Of a DNA stretch of 64,000 nucleotides, positions 34,709-43,274 are shown one piece after another. Position 1 is the first letter of the stretch. Every line of letters starts with the position of its first letter. Below the pieces are notes generated by a model that ran no database searches, had not been told where the DNA came from, and worked only from the letters and a program-made list of their open reading frames with translations. The DNA is from SZUA-584 sp964441275 (GTDB lineage Bacteria > Bacillota > Clostridia > Christensenellales > SZUA-584), in contig CAYTUG010000002.1 of assembly GCA_964441275.1 (NCBI GenBank), positions 62,001 to 126,000 on the forward strand, read 5' to 3'. A program made the position numbers and the translations under genes.

Positions 34709-34738
34709 ATTATAACCATAAACTTATCGTTTGCACAA
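34709..34738 (-). promoter_or_regulatory. Promoter of the NlpC/P60 gene
   Basis: On the minus strand TTGTGC (34733-34738), an 18-nt spacer and TATAAT (34709-34714), ahead of a GGGGGG-containing ribosome site. Confidence 0.6.
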
Positions 34739-34893
34739 AACTAATAGGCATGCGCTATCACAGCCTATCTGTAAGCAGCCGCTTTTATTACGTTTATGTT
34801 ACGCAATGGTTACATTTCAAAGGGAATAGCGCGCGTATCCTCGGTTTAGAGTTTTATATATTAACATTATCTCCGTATATTGGAACTGCGGAC

Positions 34894-34920
34894 ACAAAAA
34901 AGAGACCCTGCGGTCTCTTT
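34894..34920 (-). terminator. Terminator of perR-dfx-rbr
   Basis: On the minus strand AAAGAGACC-GCAG-GGTCTCTTT is followed by TTT, 7 bp after the rubrerythrin stop. Confidence 0.88.
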
Positions 34921-34926
34921 ATAATA

Positions 34927-35463
34927 TCAGTACGTCTGCGCATAGAGTTCGAAAAACGCTTTGGGATGAGCGCATACAGGGCATAGATCCGGAGCTTCTT
35001 TCCCCACAAAACGGTGTCCGCAATTTGAGCATTTCCATTCCACCGCTTCGTCACGTTTAAAAACTATACCCGCTTTTATGTTTTCGTACAGTTTATTATA
35101 ACGTTCCTCATGCTTTTTTTCTACCCCCGCCACTCCTTCAAATAAATCGGCAATATCATCAAAGCCTTCTTCTCTCGCTTCTTTCGCCATGCGCGGATAC
35201 ATTTGAGACCATTCGTCATTCTCTCCCGCCGCCGCTGTTACAAGGTTATCCATAGTAGAGCCTATGCCTGCGTAGAGTTTGTACCAAAGTTTTGCATGTT
35301 CCTTTTCATTATCTGCCGTTTCAGCGAATATATTTGATATTTGAACATAGCCTTCACTTTTAGCGCGCGATGCAAAGTAATTATATTTATTGCGCGCCAT
35401 CGATTCGCCTGCAAATGCTTCCATCAGATTTTCCTCAGTTTTGGTACCTCTTAGTTTCTTCAT
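34927..35463 (-). CDS. rbr: Rubrerythrin
   Basis: Rubrerythrin reduces hydrogen peroxide in anaerobes. The 178-residue product has a four-helix di-iron domain with Glu/His ligands in EAFAGESMARNKY, ETADNEKEHAKLW and GVEKKHEERYN. The C-terminal rubredoxin-like [Fe(SCys)4] domain reads WKCSNCGHRF...LCPVCAHPK. It is last in the perR-dfx-rbr operon, so it is probably PerR-controlled. Confidence 0.96.
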   Translation of the reverse strand: MKKLRGTKTEENLMEAFAGESMARNKYNYFASRAKSEGYVQISNIFAETADNEKEHAKLWYKLYAGIGSTMDNLVTAAAGENDEWSQMYPRMAKEAREEGFDDIADLFEGVAGVEKKHEERYNKLYENIKAGIVFKRDEAVEWKCSNCGHRFVGKEAPDLCPVCAHPKAFFELYAQTY

Positions 35464-35479
35464 TTATCATTCTCCTTTA

Positions 35480-35869
35480 TTAACTTATTTTCTTTTTCCA
35501 CAGTCCATGTATATTGCAATACGCATATACCGTGTCTACGTCCATCACATTGACCTGAAACAACGCCTGCGGTTCGTCCCCCGGGTTAAGCCGCGCGCGA
35601 ACGTGCTGGTTGTTTTTCTTCGCAATGTCGATGAAACAAAAATAGTGCTCCTCCGACATCGGATGGGGTATGCTGCCTAACTTTACCATGGTATTGTTGC
35701 CTTGGGGAACCACAACCGGAATGTGTTTTTCTTTTCCTTCGTCCGATTCTTTTGCCTCAAGGCGCATCATTGGCTGCTCACAACACACAAGCGTTGGGCT
35801 GCCCGGTTTTAATATGCAAACAACATGTCCACATACCTTACAGTGGTAATAGTCTCCATATTGAGTCAT
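35480..35869 (-). CDS. Desulfoferrodoxin (superoxide reductase)
   Basis: Reduces superoxide to hydrogen peroxide without making oxygen. The product of about 129 residues has an N-terminal desulforedoxin iron site (HCKVCG...LVCCEQP). The catalytic iron centre ligands follow: KEKHIPV, IPHPMSEEHY and YAYCNIHGLW, which gives four His plus one Cys. I chose the ATG at 35869 because AGGAGG lies 8 nt upstream; the frame extends to 35917 into perR. It works with rubrerythrin, which removes the peroxide made here. Confidence 0.95.
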   Translation of the reverse strand: MTQYGDYYHCKVCGHVVCILKPGSPTLVCCEQPMMRLEAKESDEGKEKHIPVVVPQGNNTMVKLGSIPHPMSEEHYFCFIDIAKKNNQHVRARLNPGDEPQALFQVNVMDVDTVYAYCNIHGLWKKKIS

Positions 35870-35882
35870 TGACGCTTCCTCC

Positions 35883-36272
35883 TTATTTATTTTTATAGCA
35901 ATCACTGCACAATCCATAGTAAGTGACGCTACAAGCTTCGATGTAGTGACCTTTTTTATCCGCGCACTTTAAAATATCTTTTTCAGTTTCTATGTCATAG
36001 ACGCCGCCGCATTTTTTACAATAAAGATGAGAATGCATAGTTGTATCCGCATCGTATCTGTCAAAAGAGCCGCCATGCGAAAGCCTTTGTACCAACCCCT
36101 GGCTTTCCAAAACCCCAAGGTTTCTGTACACGGTGCTAAGGCTAAGCCTTGGAAACTTTATCAGCATATTTTCATAAAGCCAATTTGCACCGGGATGAGC
36201 GTTCGTCGACTTAAGCAGATAAAGCAGATGCTTTCGTTGCTTAGTGTTTCTAACCCTTAGCTCTTTATGCAA
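35883..36272 (-). CDS. perR: Fur-family peroxide-responsive repressor (PerR-like)
   Basis: The product of about 129 residues has a winged helix (LSLSTVYRNLGVLESQGLV). The metal-sensing region FDRYDADTTMHSHLYC has an Asp where PerR proteins differ from Fur, and a Cys4 zinc site is made by CKKCG and LCSDC. PerR senses peroxide by metal-catalysed His oxidation. I chose TTG at 36272 with GGAG 6 nt upstream over the TTG at 36284. It leads an operon with superoxide reductase and rubrerythrin, typical PerR targets. A palindrome lies just upstream. Confidence 0.88.
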   Translation of the reverse strand: MHKELRVRNTKQRKHLLYLLKSTNAHPGANWLYENMLIKFPRLSLSTVYRNLGVLESQGLVQRLSHGGSFDRYDADTTMHSHLYCKKCGGVYDIETEKDILKCADKKGHYIEACSVTYYGLCSDCYKNK

Positions 36273-36289
36273 TTTACACTCCAAACATA

Positions 36290-36308
36290 ATTAATAAACG
36301 TTATTGAT
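36290..36308. promoter_or_regulatory. Candidate PerR operator (palindrome upstream of perR)
   Basis: ATTAATAA-ACG-TTATTGAT: the two 8-nt arms match at 7 of 8 positions around a 3-nt centre. It is A/T-rich, with the TTAT/ATAA halves seen in Fur-family boxes, and sits about 18 bp before the start codon. The 8-3-8 spacing differs from the textbook 7-1-7 PerR box, so this is tentative. Confidence 0.45.
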
Positions 36309-36337
36309 AAGATATCAAACATATTGTGCTCTGTCAA

Positions 36338-36368
36338 CAAAAAACGCCTTTGCAAAGACGTTTTTTTT
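36338..36368 (-). terminator. Terminator of the nfeD-floA operon
   Basis: On the minus strand AACGTCTTTG pairs with CAAAGGCGTT (one U-G wobble), followed by TTTT. The wobble is a mismatch on the plus strand, which supports minus-strand use. It lies about 35 bp beyond the stop at 36403. Confidence 0.75.
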
Positions 36369-36402
36369 ATGCGGGATTATTAATAATTAAACAGCCAAAT
36401 AT

Positions 36403-36924
36403 TTAGCGGCGTTTGCGCCCAAGTATTTCGGAATATACAAAACCGCTTAAAATTTCGTTGCTGCCAAATGTAAGATCTAAGCCCCTTCCCGTATGCTTTG
36501 AAATTTTTTCATCGGCCTTAATTTCTTTAGCCATTTCTTTTATCTCTGTAAGCGAACTTTCCGAATGCTCTTGAATGCTTTGGCTTAGCGAATGCCCGGG
36601 CGTTATGGTATAGCCCGACGTCCCTTCTGATGAGTTCATGGGCACAGGGTTTTTAAGGCTGCCCCATTGCAATGGTCTAAGGGTATTTAATTCATCGGTA
36701 GTTTTAGCATCCTGAACAATTGGCCGGCTAAATTTTTGTACTGTATCATTGGTTTGCGCTGTTGGCTTTTGCTCTGGTTGCATATCGTCAAACAACGAAA
36801 ACGCGCGCGCAACATCGCTTCCGACAGGGCGCGCCGGCTCTTCATCTTTCTTATGTTTTGATTTAGACGATGCGGACACAACAGCCGAAATAACGGCTAT
36901 TAAAATAATCAGCAGCAGTTCCAT
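36403..36924 (-). CDS. Unassigned single-pass membrane protein downstream of floA
   Basis: The 173-residue product has a hydrophobic N-terminal helix (ELLLIILIAVISAVVSA), then a long Lys/Glu/Ser/Thr-rich, probably disordered tail with no recognised domain. The tail contains a short helical acidic block (SSLTEIKEMAKEIKADEK). AGGAG lies about 12 nt before the ATG. It starts 9 bp after the floA stop, so it is probably part of the flotillin operon and may act at membrane microdomains; this is inference from position. Confidence 0.6.
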   Translation of the reverse strand: MELLLIILIAVISAVVSASSKSKHKKDEEPARPVGSDVARAFSLFDDMQPEQKPTAQTNDTVQKFSRPIVQDAKTTDELNTLRPLQWGSLKNPVPMNSSEGTSGYTITPGHSLSQSIQEHSESSLTEIKEMAKEIKADEKISKHTGRGLDLTFGSNEILSGFVYSEILGRKRR

Positions 36925-36933
36925 AATAAAAAA

Positions 36934-37932
36934 TTACTCCTGCATCTCGGCGTCAGGTTTGGGGTTGGCCGCGTTTGATATCGAATCGCGCATGCTTGTG
37001 TCGGCAATAGTGTTTTTCATATTATAATAGTCCATTATCCCAAGGTTGCCTTCTTTAAACGCAACAGCCATAGCGCGCGGTATTTCCGCTTCCGCCTCCA
37101 CAACTTTCGCACGCATTTCCTGCACCGACGCTAACATTTCCTGTTCCTTTGCTACTGCCATTGCCCTGCGCTCCTCGGCTTTAGCCTGCGCTATTCGTTT
37201 ATCGGCTTGCGCTTGGTCAATCTGCAGCTGGGCGCCTATATTGCGCCCGACATCAACGTCGGCAATATCAATTGATAATATTTCAAACGCTGTCCCCGCA
37301 TCAAGCCCCTTGCCCAAAACCGTTTTAGAGATTAAATCGGGGTTTTCAAGAACTTGCTTATGCGTTAACGCGGAACCGACGGTGGTGACAATGCCCTCTC
37401 CCACACGCGCAATTATAGTTTCCTCTCCTGCGCCTCCCACCAAACGGTCTATGTTTGCGCGCACGGTAACACGCGCTTTTGCGCGCAGTTCAATACCGTC
37501 TTTGGCAATTGCCGCAACAACGGGCGTTTCGATAACTTTGGGGTTAACGCTCATTTTGACCGCGGTCAAAACATCGCGACCGGCAAGATCTATGGCGGTG
37601 GCACGCTTGAAGTTCAAGGGTATATCCGCCTTTTGCGCCGCTATCAGCGCATCGACCACTCTATCAACGTTGCCGCCGGCAAGATAATGCTGCTCTAACA
37701 TATCGGTTGTCATCTCAATACCCGCCTTTACCGCTTTTATAAGCGGATTGGCAATGTTGGCCGGAGTGATTTTTCTCAAACGCATCCCGACAAGCGATAT
37801 AATTCTAAGCTTCACACCCGCCGCACGCGCCGCAATCCAGAGCCGCACGGGTACGAAACTAAAGAAAAATACTATCAGGATAAACCCCGCGGTAATAGCC
37901 GCAATAATCAACCATACACTCGGATCATTCAT
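36934..37932 (-). CDS. floA: Flotillin-like protein FloA
   Basis: FloA builds functional membrane microdomains. The 332-residue product has one N-terminal membrane hairpin (about 6-30, LIIAAITAGFILIVFFF), and then SLVGMRLRKITP. The conserved FloA core includes LEQHYLAGGNVDRVVDALIAAQKADIPL and GKGLDAGTAFEILSIDIADVDVG. A helical Glu/Ala-rich tail (QIDQAQADKRIAQAKAEERR) ends the protein. AGGAG lies 8 nt before the ATG. It follows an nfeD gene, the usual partner, with a small zinc-ribbon gene between. Confidence 0.94.
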   Translation of the reverse strand: MNDPSVWLIIAAITAGFILIVFFFSFVPVRLWIAARAAGVKLRIISLVGMRLRKITPANIANPLIKAVKAGIEMTTDMLEQHYLAGGNVDRVVDALIAAQKADIPLNFKRATAIDLAGRDVLTAVKMSVNPKVIETPVVAAIAKDGIELRAKARVTVRANIDRLVGGAGEETIIARVGEGIVTTVGSALTHKQVLENPDLISKTVLGKGLDAGTAFEILSIDIADVDVGRNIGAQLQIDQAQADKRIAQAKAEERRAMAVAKEQEMLASVQEMRAKVVEAEAEIPRAMAVAFKEGNLGIMDYYNMKNTIADTSMRDSISNAANPKPDAEMQE

Positions 37933-37950
37933 ATCATACTCTCCTTTTTT

Positions 37951-38151
37951 CTATATAAATAAGCCCAATAAATAATATATCACCATAATAAACAAAATAA
38001 ACCCGCCGGTATAAATGCAAACAAGCAACAGCCTTTTAAAATCGGTCTTAACTTCGGGGGTGCTTTCTTTTTCCATCAAATAAGCTTCGCATTTTTTGCA
38101 AAACTTTGCTTTGTCCGAATACTCTATTTTGCAAACCGGGCAATATTTCAT
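37951..38151 (-). CDS. Small zinc-ribbon membrane protein between nfeD and floA
   Basis: The product of about 66 residues starts with a Cys4 zinc ribbon (YCPVC...FCKKC) and ends in one hydrophobic segment (LLLVCIYTGGFILFIMVIYYLL). I chose the ATG at 38151 with AGGCGG about 9 nt upstream; an ATG at 38160 overlaps the nfeD end but lacks spacing. It is tucked between nfeD and floA, so a part in flotillin-type membrane organisation is possible. No function is known to me. Confidence 0.72.
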   Translation of the reverse strand: MKYCPVCKIEYSDKAKFCKKCEAYLMEKESTPEVKTDFKRLLLVCIYTGGFILFIMVIYYLLGLFI

Positions 38152-38152
38152 T

Positions 38153-38647
38153 TTATTCATCCGCCTGTCTGACAACAACACGCGCCCCTATTACGCTCTC
38201 GACTTTTATTTGCGTATCTTTTGGAATGTACTCTCCGTCTGTTACCACATCGGTTTTTTCTCCATCTATGCTTGCAATGCCTGAAGGGCGCAAAGGCGTT
38301 AAGCTTATTCCGGTTTTGCCGGCAAAACGAGTTTTATCCTCGTTCGCAAAATAACCTTCATCCTTTTTGGCGCTATTTTTTAATACTATTGACGAGCGAT
38401 ATAAAATGCCTCTTTTAAAGCTGCGTGCGGCAATAAATATTAGCGCTAACACAACAGCCGCAATTATCAGCAAAAGTATAAGCGCCTCGGTTGCGTTTCT
38501 TGCCTGAAAAATGATACATAGCACTAATGACGCCAATCCAAGCCCGCCGAATATCCCAAATCCGGGTATAAAAAGTTCAATAAGCAACAACGCAATACCC
38601 GCAACGAACAATATAACTGATATTATATTTATTGTTTCAAACAGCAT
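38153..38647 (-). CDS. NfeD-like membrane protein (short form)
   Basis: The 164-residue product has three to four membrane segments (LFVAGIALLLIELFIPGFGIFGG, LVLCIIFQA, LILLLIIAAVVLALIFIAA). A small OB-fold NfeD C-terminal domain follows (GKTGISLTPLRPSG, IKVESVIGARVVV). The N-terminal serine-protease part of long NfeD proteins is absent, so it is the short form that pairs with FloA-type flotillins. It is first in nfeD-zinc ribbon-floA-unknown. Confidence 0.88.
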   Translation of the reverse strand: MLFETINIISVILFVAGIALLLIELFIPGFGIFGGLGLASLVLCIIFQARNATEALILLLIIAAVVLALIFIAARSFKRGILYRSSIVLKNSAKKDEGYFANEDKTRFAGKTGISLTPLRPSGIASIDGEKTDVVTDGEYIPKDTQIKVESVIGARVVVRQADE

Positions 38648-39023
38648 GTCTGCTACGCCCCTTGTTTTTTTACCCTTTTGTAATAGTATAACATAATATT
38701 ATCTTACAAAGAACTTTATCGGTTGAAATTTAACGTAATGGTATGGACTATTTTAGGTTTATCAAAAATATTTGACAACGTATTTGTTAAATGCGGGCTA
38801 AAAAGCCGGGCCACACAATTGAAAAAATCCTTAGCATGTACTCTCTCAAAGCAGGACAATAATCCCCGCAAAATTTTTAACCTATACGGGGGGTCAGATT
38901 ATTTTTAAATTCTTATACCGATAGTTTGACCGTGACGCAACGCTGTCGTATACTATCATTAGGCAACACTTATTTTAGTCGATTTTCACAGCAAGGCGGC
39001 AAAATATTAAGGGAGGGGCGTTG
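38648..39023. other. Intergenic region between divergent nfeD and dnaD
   Basis: About 375 bp. It contains the dnaD promoter at 38926-38954. A 61-codon plus-strand frame (38723-38908) has no ribosome site and unconvincing composition. I see no RNA gene. Confidence 0.5.
38926..38954 (+). promoter_or_regulatory. Promoter of dnaD-dnaC
   Basis: TTGACC (38926-38931), a 17-nt spacer and TATACT (38949-38954). This is a near-consensus sigma-A promoter. Confidence 0.82.
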
Positions 39024-40451
39024 ATGCAGCTTAAACTCAAATACCAAACCGATACCACTATTGTATCCAACAGATTTATAGAAAACTGTCTCAGCGCGCC
39101 CGACAAATATATCAGCGCGTATTTGCTGACATTAAGATATGCATCAAATAGCGGCTCGATAGATATTGATGTGCTTTGCGCACGGTTGGGTATGGCTAAA
39201 GAATGCTTTTTTGAGGCAATTGAGTATTGGCAGAAAAAAGGGTATATGCGCATTGAAAATGGCGCGGAGATTTGTTTCAAATTCGGCGATTTTTCGCCTT
39301 CGCCGCAAACTGAGGACGAGCTTTATACCGAGCGCGAATTTAACCAAATGTTGCAAAACCTTTTTGGCGCGCGGCAGTTATCGCCTCATGATTATCTTAG
39401 AATATACGATTACATCGATACATTCGGGCTAAATAAAAAAGTGGTGTTAGCTCTTGTGGAATATTGCATTCTGCAAAAGGGCAAACGGGTTTCGCTCGGC
39501 TACATCGATAAAGTTGCAGAAGCATGGGCGGGGGAAGAGCACATAACAACCCCGGAAAAAGCAACCGAGCGCATTGCCCTTAGCAAGGCTGCCGCAATGG
39601 GCGTAACAAAAGTGTTAAAACAGCTTGGGCTTTCAAATCGCACGCCCACAAAGGATGAAACGGCCCTGTTCGAAAAATGGACGCGCGATTGGGGTTTTAC
39701 GCTTGACGCGATACTTACTGCGTGCGCGCAAACAACCGCCGCGCGCGAACCAAGTTTTAAATATCTTGACAGGATACTGCAAAGGCTGTATACGCGCGGT
39801 CTTATAACCTCAAGAACAATTGCGGAATCAAATATGAAAAACGAAGACATTTCAATTGCCATAAAAGAGGTTATGCATCTTGTTGGCGAGGTTAGCCTAA
39901 AACCGTCGTTCGAGCAGGAAAGCCTTTACCATAAATGGACAAGCGTATACGGGTTTAACCAAAAGCTTATTGTGCTTGCCGCTAAAAATGCAAGCATCAG
40001 CGGGAAAAACCCTTTTGCTTCCCTTGACGCCATTCTGACTGATTGGTATAACAACCATGTCAACACGTTAGTGGCCGCGCGGCGGCAATTGACGGCGCAG
40101 AAAGAGCTCGATGAAAGGCTGATGGCCGTTTTCGAGACAGCCGGTATAACAAGAACGCCAACCGATGCAAACCGCAAGGTGTATATGCGTTGGAATCAAA
40201 CATGGGGGATAGGTCACGATGCAATTCTGCTCGCGGCGGAAATAAGCACGCTTTCTGACAATCCCTTCAGGTACCTTAATTCTATATTGTCAAACTGGCA
40301 TTCCTCCGGCATTAAAACTCTTGCCGAGGCGCAAAGAGAAGCTAACAAAAACGGCAAAAGCAACGCCGCACCCAAAACAGCTTATTACAACAGGCCGACC
40401 GAAAACTACGATCACCTTGCATTGAATCCTTTTTCGGACGAGGGAGCATAA
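39024..40451 (+). CDS. DnaD-domain primosome protein with four tandem units
   Basis: DnaD-type proteins act with DnaB/DnaC to load the helicase at origins or restart sites. The product of about 475 residues starts with a winged-helix DnaD N-terminal part (about 1-95). Four related helical units follow, ending in KYLDRILQRLYTRGLIT (unit 2), SLDAILTDWYNNHVNT (3) and RYLNSILSNWHSSGIKT (4); unit 1 ends GYIDKVAEAWAGEEHITT. Most DnaD proteins have one such unit. The ATG at 39024 has GGAGGGG upstream. It is directly followed by a DnaC-like ATPase. Confidence 0.85.
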   Translation: MQLKLKYQTDTTIVSNRFIENCLSAPDKYISAYLLTLRYASNSGSIDIDVLCARLGMAKECFFEAIEYWQKKGYMRIENGAEICFKFGDFSPSPQTEDELYTEREFNQMLQNLFGARQLSPHDYLRIYDYIDTFGLNKKVVLALVEYCILQKGKRVSLGYIDKVAEAWAGEEHITTPEKATERIALSKAAAMGVTKVLKQLGLSNRTPTKDETALFEKWTRDWGFTLDAILTACAQTTAAREPSFKYLDRILQRLYTRGLITSRTIAESNMKNEDISIAIKEVMHLVGEVSLKPSFEQESLYHKWTSVYGFNQKLIVLAAKNASISGKNPFASLDAILTDWYNNHVNTLVAARRQLTAQKELDERLMAVFETAGITRTPTDANRKVYMRWNQTWGIGHDAILLAAEISTLSDNPFRYLNSILSNWHSSGIKTLAEAQREANKNGKSNAAPKTAYYNRPTENYDHLALNPFSDEGA

Positions 40452-40453
40452 AT

Positions 40454-41380
40454 TTGAGTATATCCGATGTTTTAGCTGCGTTTGAGCAAACCAAGCGGCA
40501 AAACGAACAAGAGCAGCAAAGGCGCAAAAATAAAGTCTATCAAAAGATACCTCAACTAAAAGAAATACACAAGCAGCTTGAGATGTTGCTTGCCAAACGC
40601 ATCAAATATGCAATTTTAGGCGAGCCTATCGAAAACAACGAAATAAAACAGTTGCAGCAAAAATCATCTTTACTGCTTGAGCAAACAGGGTTTGCACCCA
40701 ATTATTTAGAGCCGATATATAACTGTCATAAATGCCACGATACCGGTTTTTTGCCCGATTCGGGGCATTGTGAATGTTTTAAAAAAATGCTGCTTGAGGA
40801 TAAACTTGATACTGCGCGGCTTACAGATCCGTCAATATCTTTCGAGCGGTTTTCGCTTGACATTTTTGATGATACGCCGTTAGAGCAGGATAAATCACAA
40901 CGCGATTACATGGTAAAATATAAGCAGGTTTTTGAGCAGTACGCAAACAGTTTCCCAAATTGCGTACCTATTTTGCTGTTCGCCGGCAGCGCGGGATTAG
41001 GCAAAACGTATTGCGCGAAATGCATTATGCGATGCGTAATTGAGCGCGGATATACGGCGGCGCTCTATACCGCTTATCGGCTTTTTTCAATGTTTCACGC
41101 TCATAGGTTAGGTGAAAATATAGATCTTGAGCCTATATTCGAAGTGCCGCTTCTTATTGTTGACGATTTAGGAACAGAACCTATGACAAAAAACGTAACA
41201 ATTGAATACTTTTTTGATCTTTTAAACGAGCGCCTTTCCGCCAACCGTCACACTATTGTGGCGACAAACCTTGGGTTCCACGAAATAAAGCAACGCTACG
41301 ACGATCGGATACACTCAAGGCTGATGGATAAAAGGCTTTCGCAAAAGATAATATTTAAAGGCAAAGACTTACGCTATTAG
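40454..41380 (+). CDS. DnaC/DnaI-like helicase-loader ATPase
   Basis: The 308-residue product has an N-terminal coiled region and a zinc-binding segment (NCHKCHDTGFLPDSGHCECF). The AAA+ core has Walker A LFAGSAGLGKTYCAK, Walker B PLLIVDDLGTEPMT, sensor region TIVATNLGF and arginine finger RIHSRLM. This is the build of DnaI/DnaC loaders, which place the replicative helicase on DNA. It starts at TTG 2 bp after dnaD with GGAG upstream, so the pair is co-expressed. Confidence 0.92.
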   Translation: MSISDVLAAFEQTKRQNEQEQQRRKNKVYQKIPQLKEIHKQLEMLLAKRIKYAILGEPIENNEIKQLQQKSSLLLEQTGFAPNYLEPIYNCHKCHDTGFLPDSGHCECFKKMLLEDKLDTARLTDPSISFERFSLDIFDDTPLEQDKSQRDYMVKYKQVFEQYANSFPNCVPILLFAGSAGLGKTYCAKCIMRCVIERGYTAALYTAYRLFSMFHAHRLGENIDLEPIFEVPLLIVDDLGTEPMTKNVTIEYFFDLLNERLSANRHTIVATNLGFHEIKQRYDDRIHSRLMDKRLSQKIIFKGKDLRY

Positions 41381-41430
41381 CGGCGGACTCTGGGCATAAT
41401 TATAGAAAAAGCTATAACAGGGAGAACACG

Positions 41431-43212
41431 ATGAAAAGAAACGAAATTGATACAAAATATAAATGGCAGCTTGAAGATATTTATGCAAACGATAGCGAGT
41501 GGGAAAAAGATATTGCAAATCTTAACTCTTTATTGCCCACCCTTAAAGAATTAAAAAACGGTTTCACCGACAGCGCTCAAAACCTTGCGCAAGCGTTAAA
41601 GCGCATCGATGAGGTTTCGCTGTTATGTGAACGCCTTTATGTTTATGCAAAAATGCGCCGGGACGAGGATAACGCAAATGCAATCTATCAGGCCATGACC
41701 GACAGGGCAATGTCTTTATACGTTAGCGTGTCGAGTGAAATATCTTTTGCGGCGCCCGCCCTGCTAAAGAAAAGCGCCGAAAGCCTTGAAAATTACATAG
41801 AGCAAGAAAAAGAGCTGGCGCCGTACGCTTTTATGATTCGTGACACAATCCGGCAAAAGCAACATGTGCTTAGCGAAAACGAAGAAAAGCTGCTTTCGAT
41901 GAGCGCTGATTTTTCATCGGGCGCGCGCGACATATTTACCATGCTCAACAACGCCGATTTAAAATTCGGCAGCGTTGAAACCCCAGAGGGCAGTATACAG
42001 CTTTCACACGCGCGGTTTATAGAGCTGATGCAAAATAAAACAAGACAAGTTAGAAAAAATGCTTTCGAATCCTATTACGGCGCGTTTTCGGGCGTAATAA
42101 ACACAATAGCTTCAACTCTGTCCACAAGCATAAAAAAAGACGTGTTCTACGCAAGGGCACGGGGATACGAAAGCGCTTTAGAAAAATCGCTTTTTGCTGA
42201 TAACGTTCCGGTTTCACTCTATGACGGGTTGATTGACAGCATACATAGAAACCTTCCCATTATGCACGACTATTTAGAAACAAGAAGGCGCATACTCAAC
42301 ATTGACCAAATAGCAATGTACGATGTTTATGTGCCTTTAGTGTCCGACACCGGCGCCAAATACAGTTATGAAAAAGCAATGAAAACCGTAATAGACGCCA
42401 TGGCGCCTCTCGGCAGCAATTACACCGCACTGCTTAGGCGTGCATATGAACAAAGATGGATAGATGTTTATGAAACCGAAGGTAAAACAAGCGGCGCATA
42501 CTCTTGGGGCGCTTACGGAACACATCCTTATGTGCTTTTAAACCACAGGTCCGATCTTGACAGCGTTTACACATTAGCGCATGAATTGGGCCATGCAATT
42601 CATACGTACTATTCAGATAAAACCCAGCCGTACCCGCTTGCATCATATACCATATTTGTCGCAGAGGTTGCTTCCACGGTCAACGAAATCCTGCTGACGC
42701 ACCACTTGCTAAAACATGGCGACAGCGCGCTAAAACTCTATGCCCTTAACCATTATCTTGACCAATTCAGAACCACCGTTGTGCGCCAAACGATGTTTGC
42801 GGAATTTGAGCGCATTTCGCACGATATGTACGAGAAAGGCAAACCTCTTACAAACGAATCGTTATCCGAAGGATATTGCGCGCTTAACAGGCTGTACTAT
42901 GGCGGCAGCGTAAAAACTTGTGATACCATTGCAATAGAGTGGGCCCGAATACCGCATTTCTACAATGCGTTTTATGTTTATAAATATGCCACCGGATTTT
43001 CTGCTGCGGTTATACTTGCAACGGGCATATTCAACGGCGATTCAAATATGCGCGATGCTTATATGCAGCTTTTGAAAAGCGGCGGCAGCGACTACCCGTT
43101 ATCGCTGCTAAAAAAAGCGGGGGTGGATTTTGCAGATGGCGCGCCGGTTGACAGTGCGATGCAATCTTTTCGCGCTGCGCTTGAGGAATTCAAGCTGCTG
43201 ATGAACGTTTAA
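41431..43212 (+). CDS. pepF: Oligoendopeptidase F
   Basis: PepF is a cytoplasmic M3-family zinc peptidase for short peptides. The 593-residue length is typical. The active site is HELGHAIHTYY with the downstream Glu in IFVAEVASTVNE. Other family stretches are KYKWQLEDIYAND at the N-terminus, FGTHPYVLLN-like GAYGTHPYVLLNH, and YKYATGFSAAVILA near the C-terminus. GGGAG precedes the ATG. Confidence 0.95.
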   Translation: MKRNEIDTKYKWQLEDIYANDSEWEKDIANLNSLLPTLKELKNGFTDSAQNLAQALKRIDEVSLLCERLYVYAKMRRDEDNANAIYQAMTDRAMSLYVSVSSEISFAAPALLKKSAESLENYIEQEKELAPYAFMIRDTIRQKQHVLSENEEKLLSMSADFSSGARDIFTMLNNADLKFGSVETPEGSIQLSHARFIELMQNKTRQVRKNAFESYYGAFSGVINTIASTLSTSIKKDVFYARARGYESALEKSLFADNVPVSLYDGLIDSIHRNLPIMHDYLETRRRILNIDQIAMYDVYVPLVSDTGAKYSYEKAMKTVIDAMAPLGSNYTALLRRAYEQRWIDVYETEGKTSGAYSWGAYGTHPYVLLNHRSDLDSVYTLAHELGHAIHTYYSDKTQPYPLASYTIFVAEVASTVNEILLTHHLLKHGDSALKLYALNHYLDQFRTTVVRQTMFAEFERISHDMYEKGKPLTNESLSEGYCALNRLYYGGSVKTCDTIAIEWARIPHFYNAFYVYKYATGFSAAVILATGIFNGDSNMRDAYMQLLKSGGSDYPLSLLKKAGVDFADGAPVDSAMQSFRAALEEFKLLMNV

Positions 43213-43274
43213 CGCTGCGCTCGTCTTATAAGATACTCTCAACATTGATAGGCAAACAGAAAGGAACGCACGAT

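Noticed and set aside
38880..38906. GGGGGGTCAGATTATTTTTAAAT-like sequence resembling the edges of some REP-type transposon insertions
   Set aside because: Single occurrence seen and no transposase or second end nearby.
38723..38908. A 61-codon plus-strand frame upstream of dnaD
   Set aside because: No ribosome site, and composition is not convincing.
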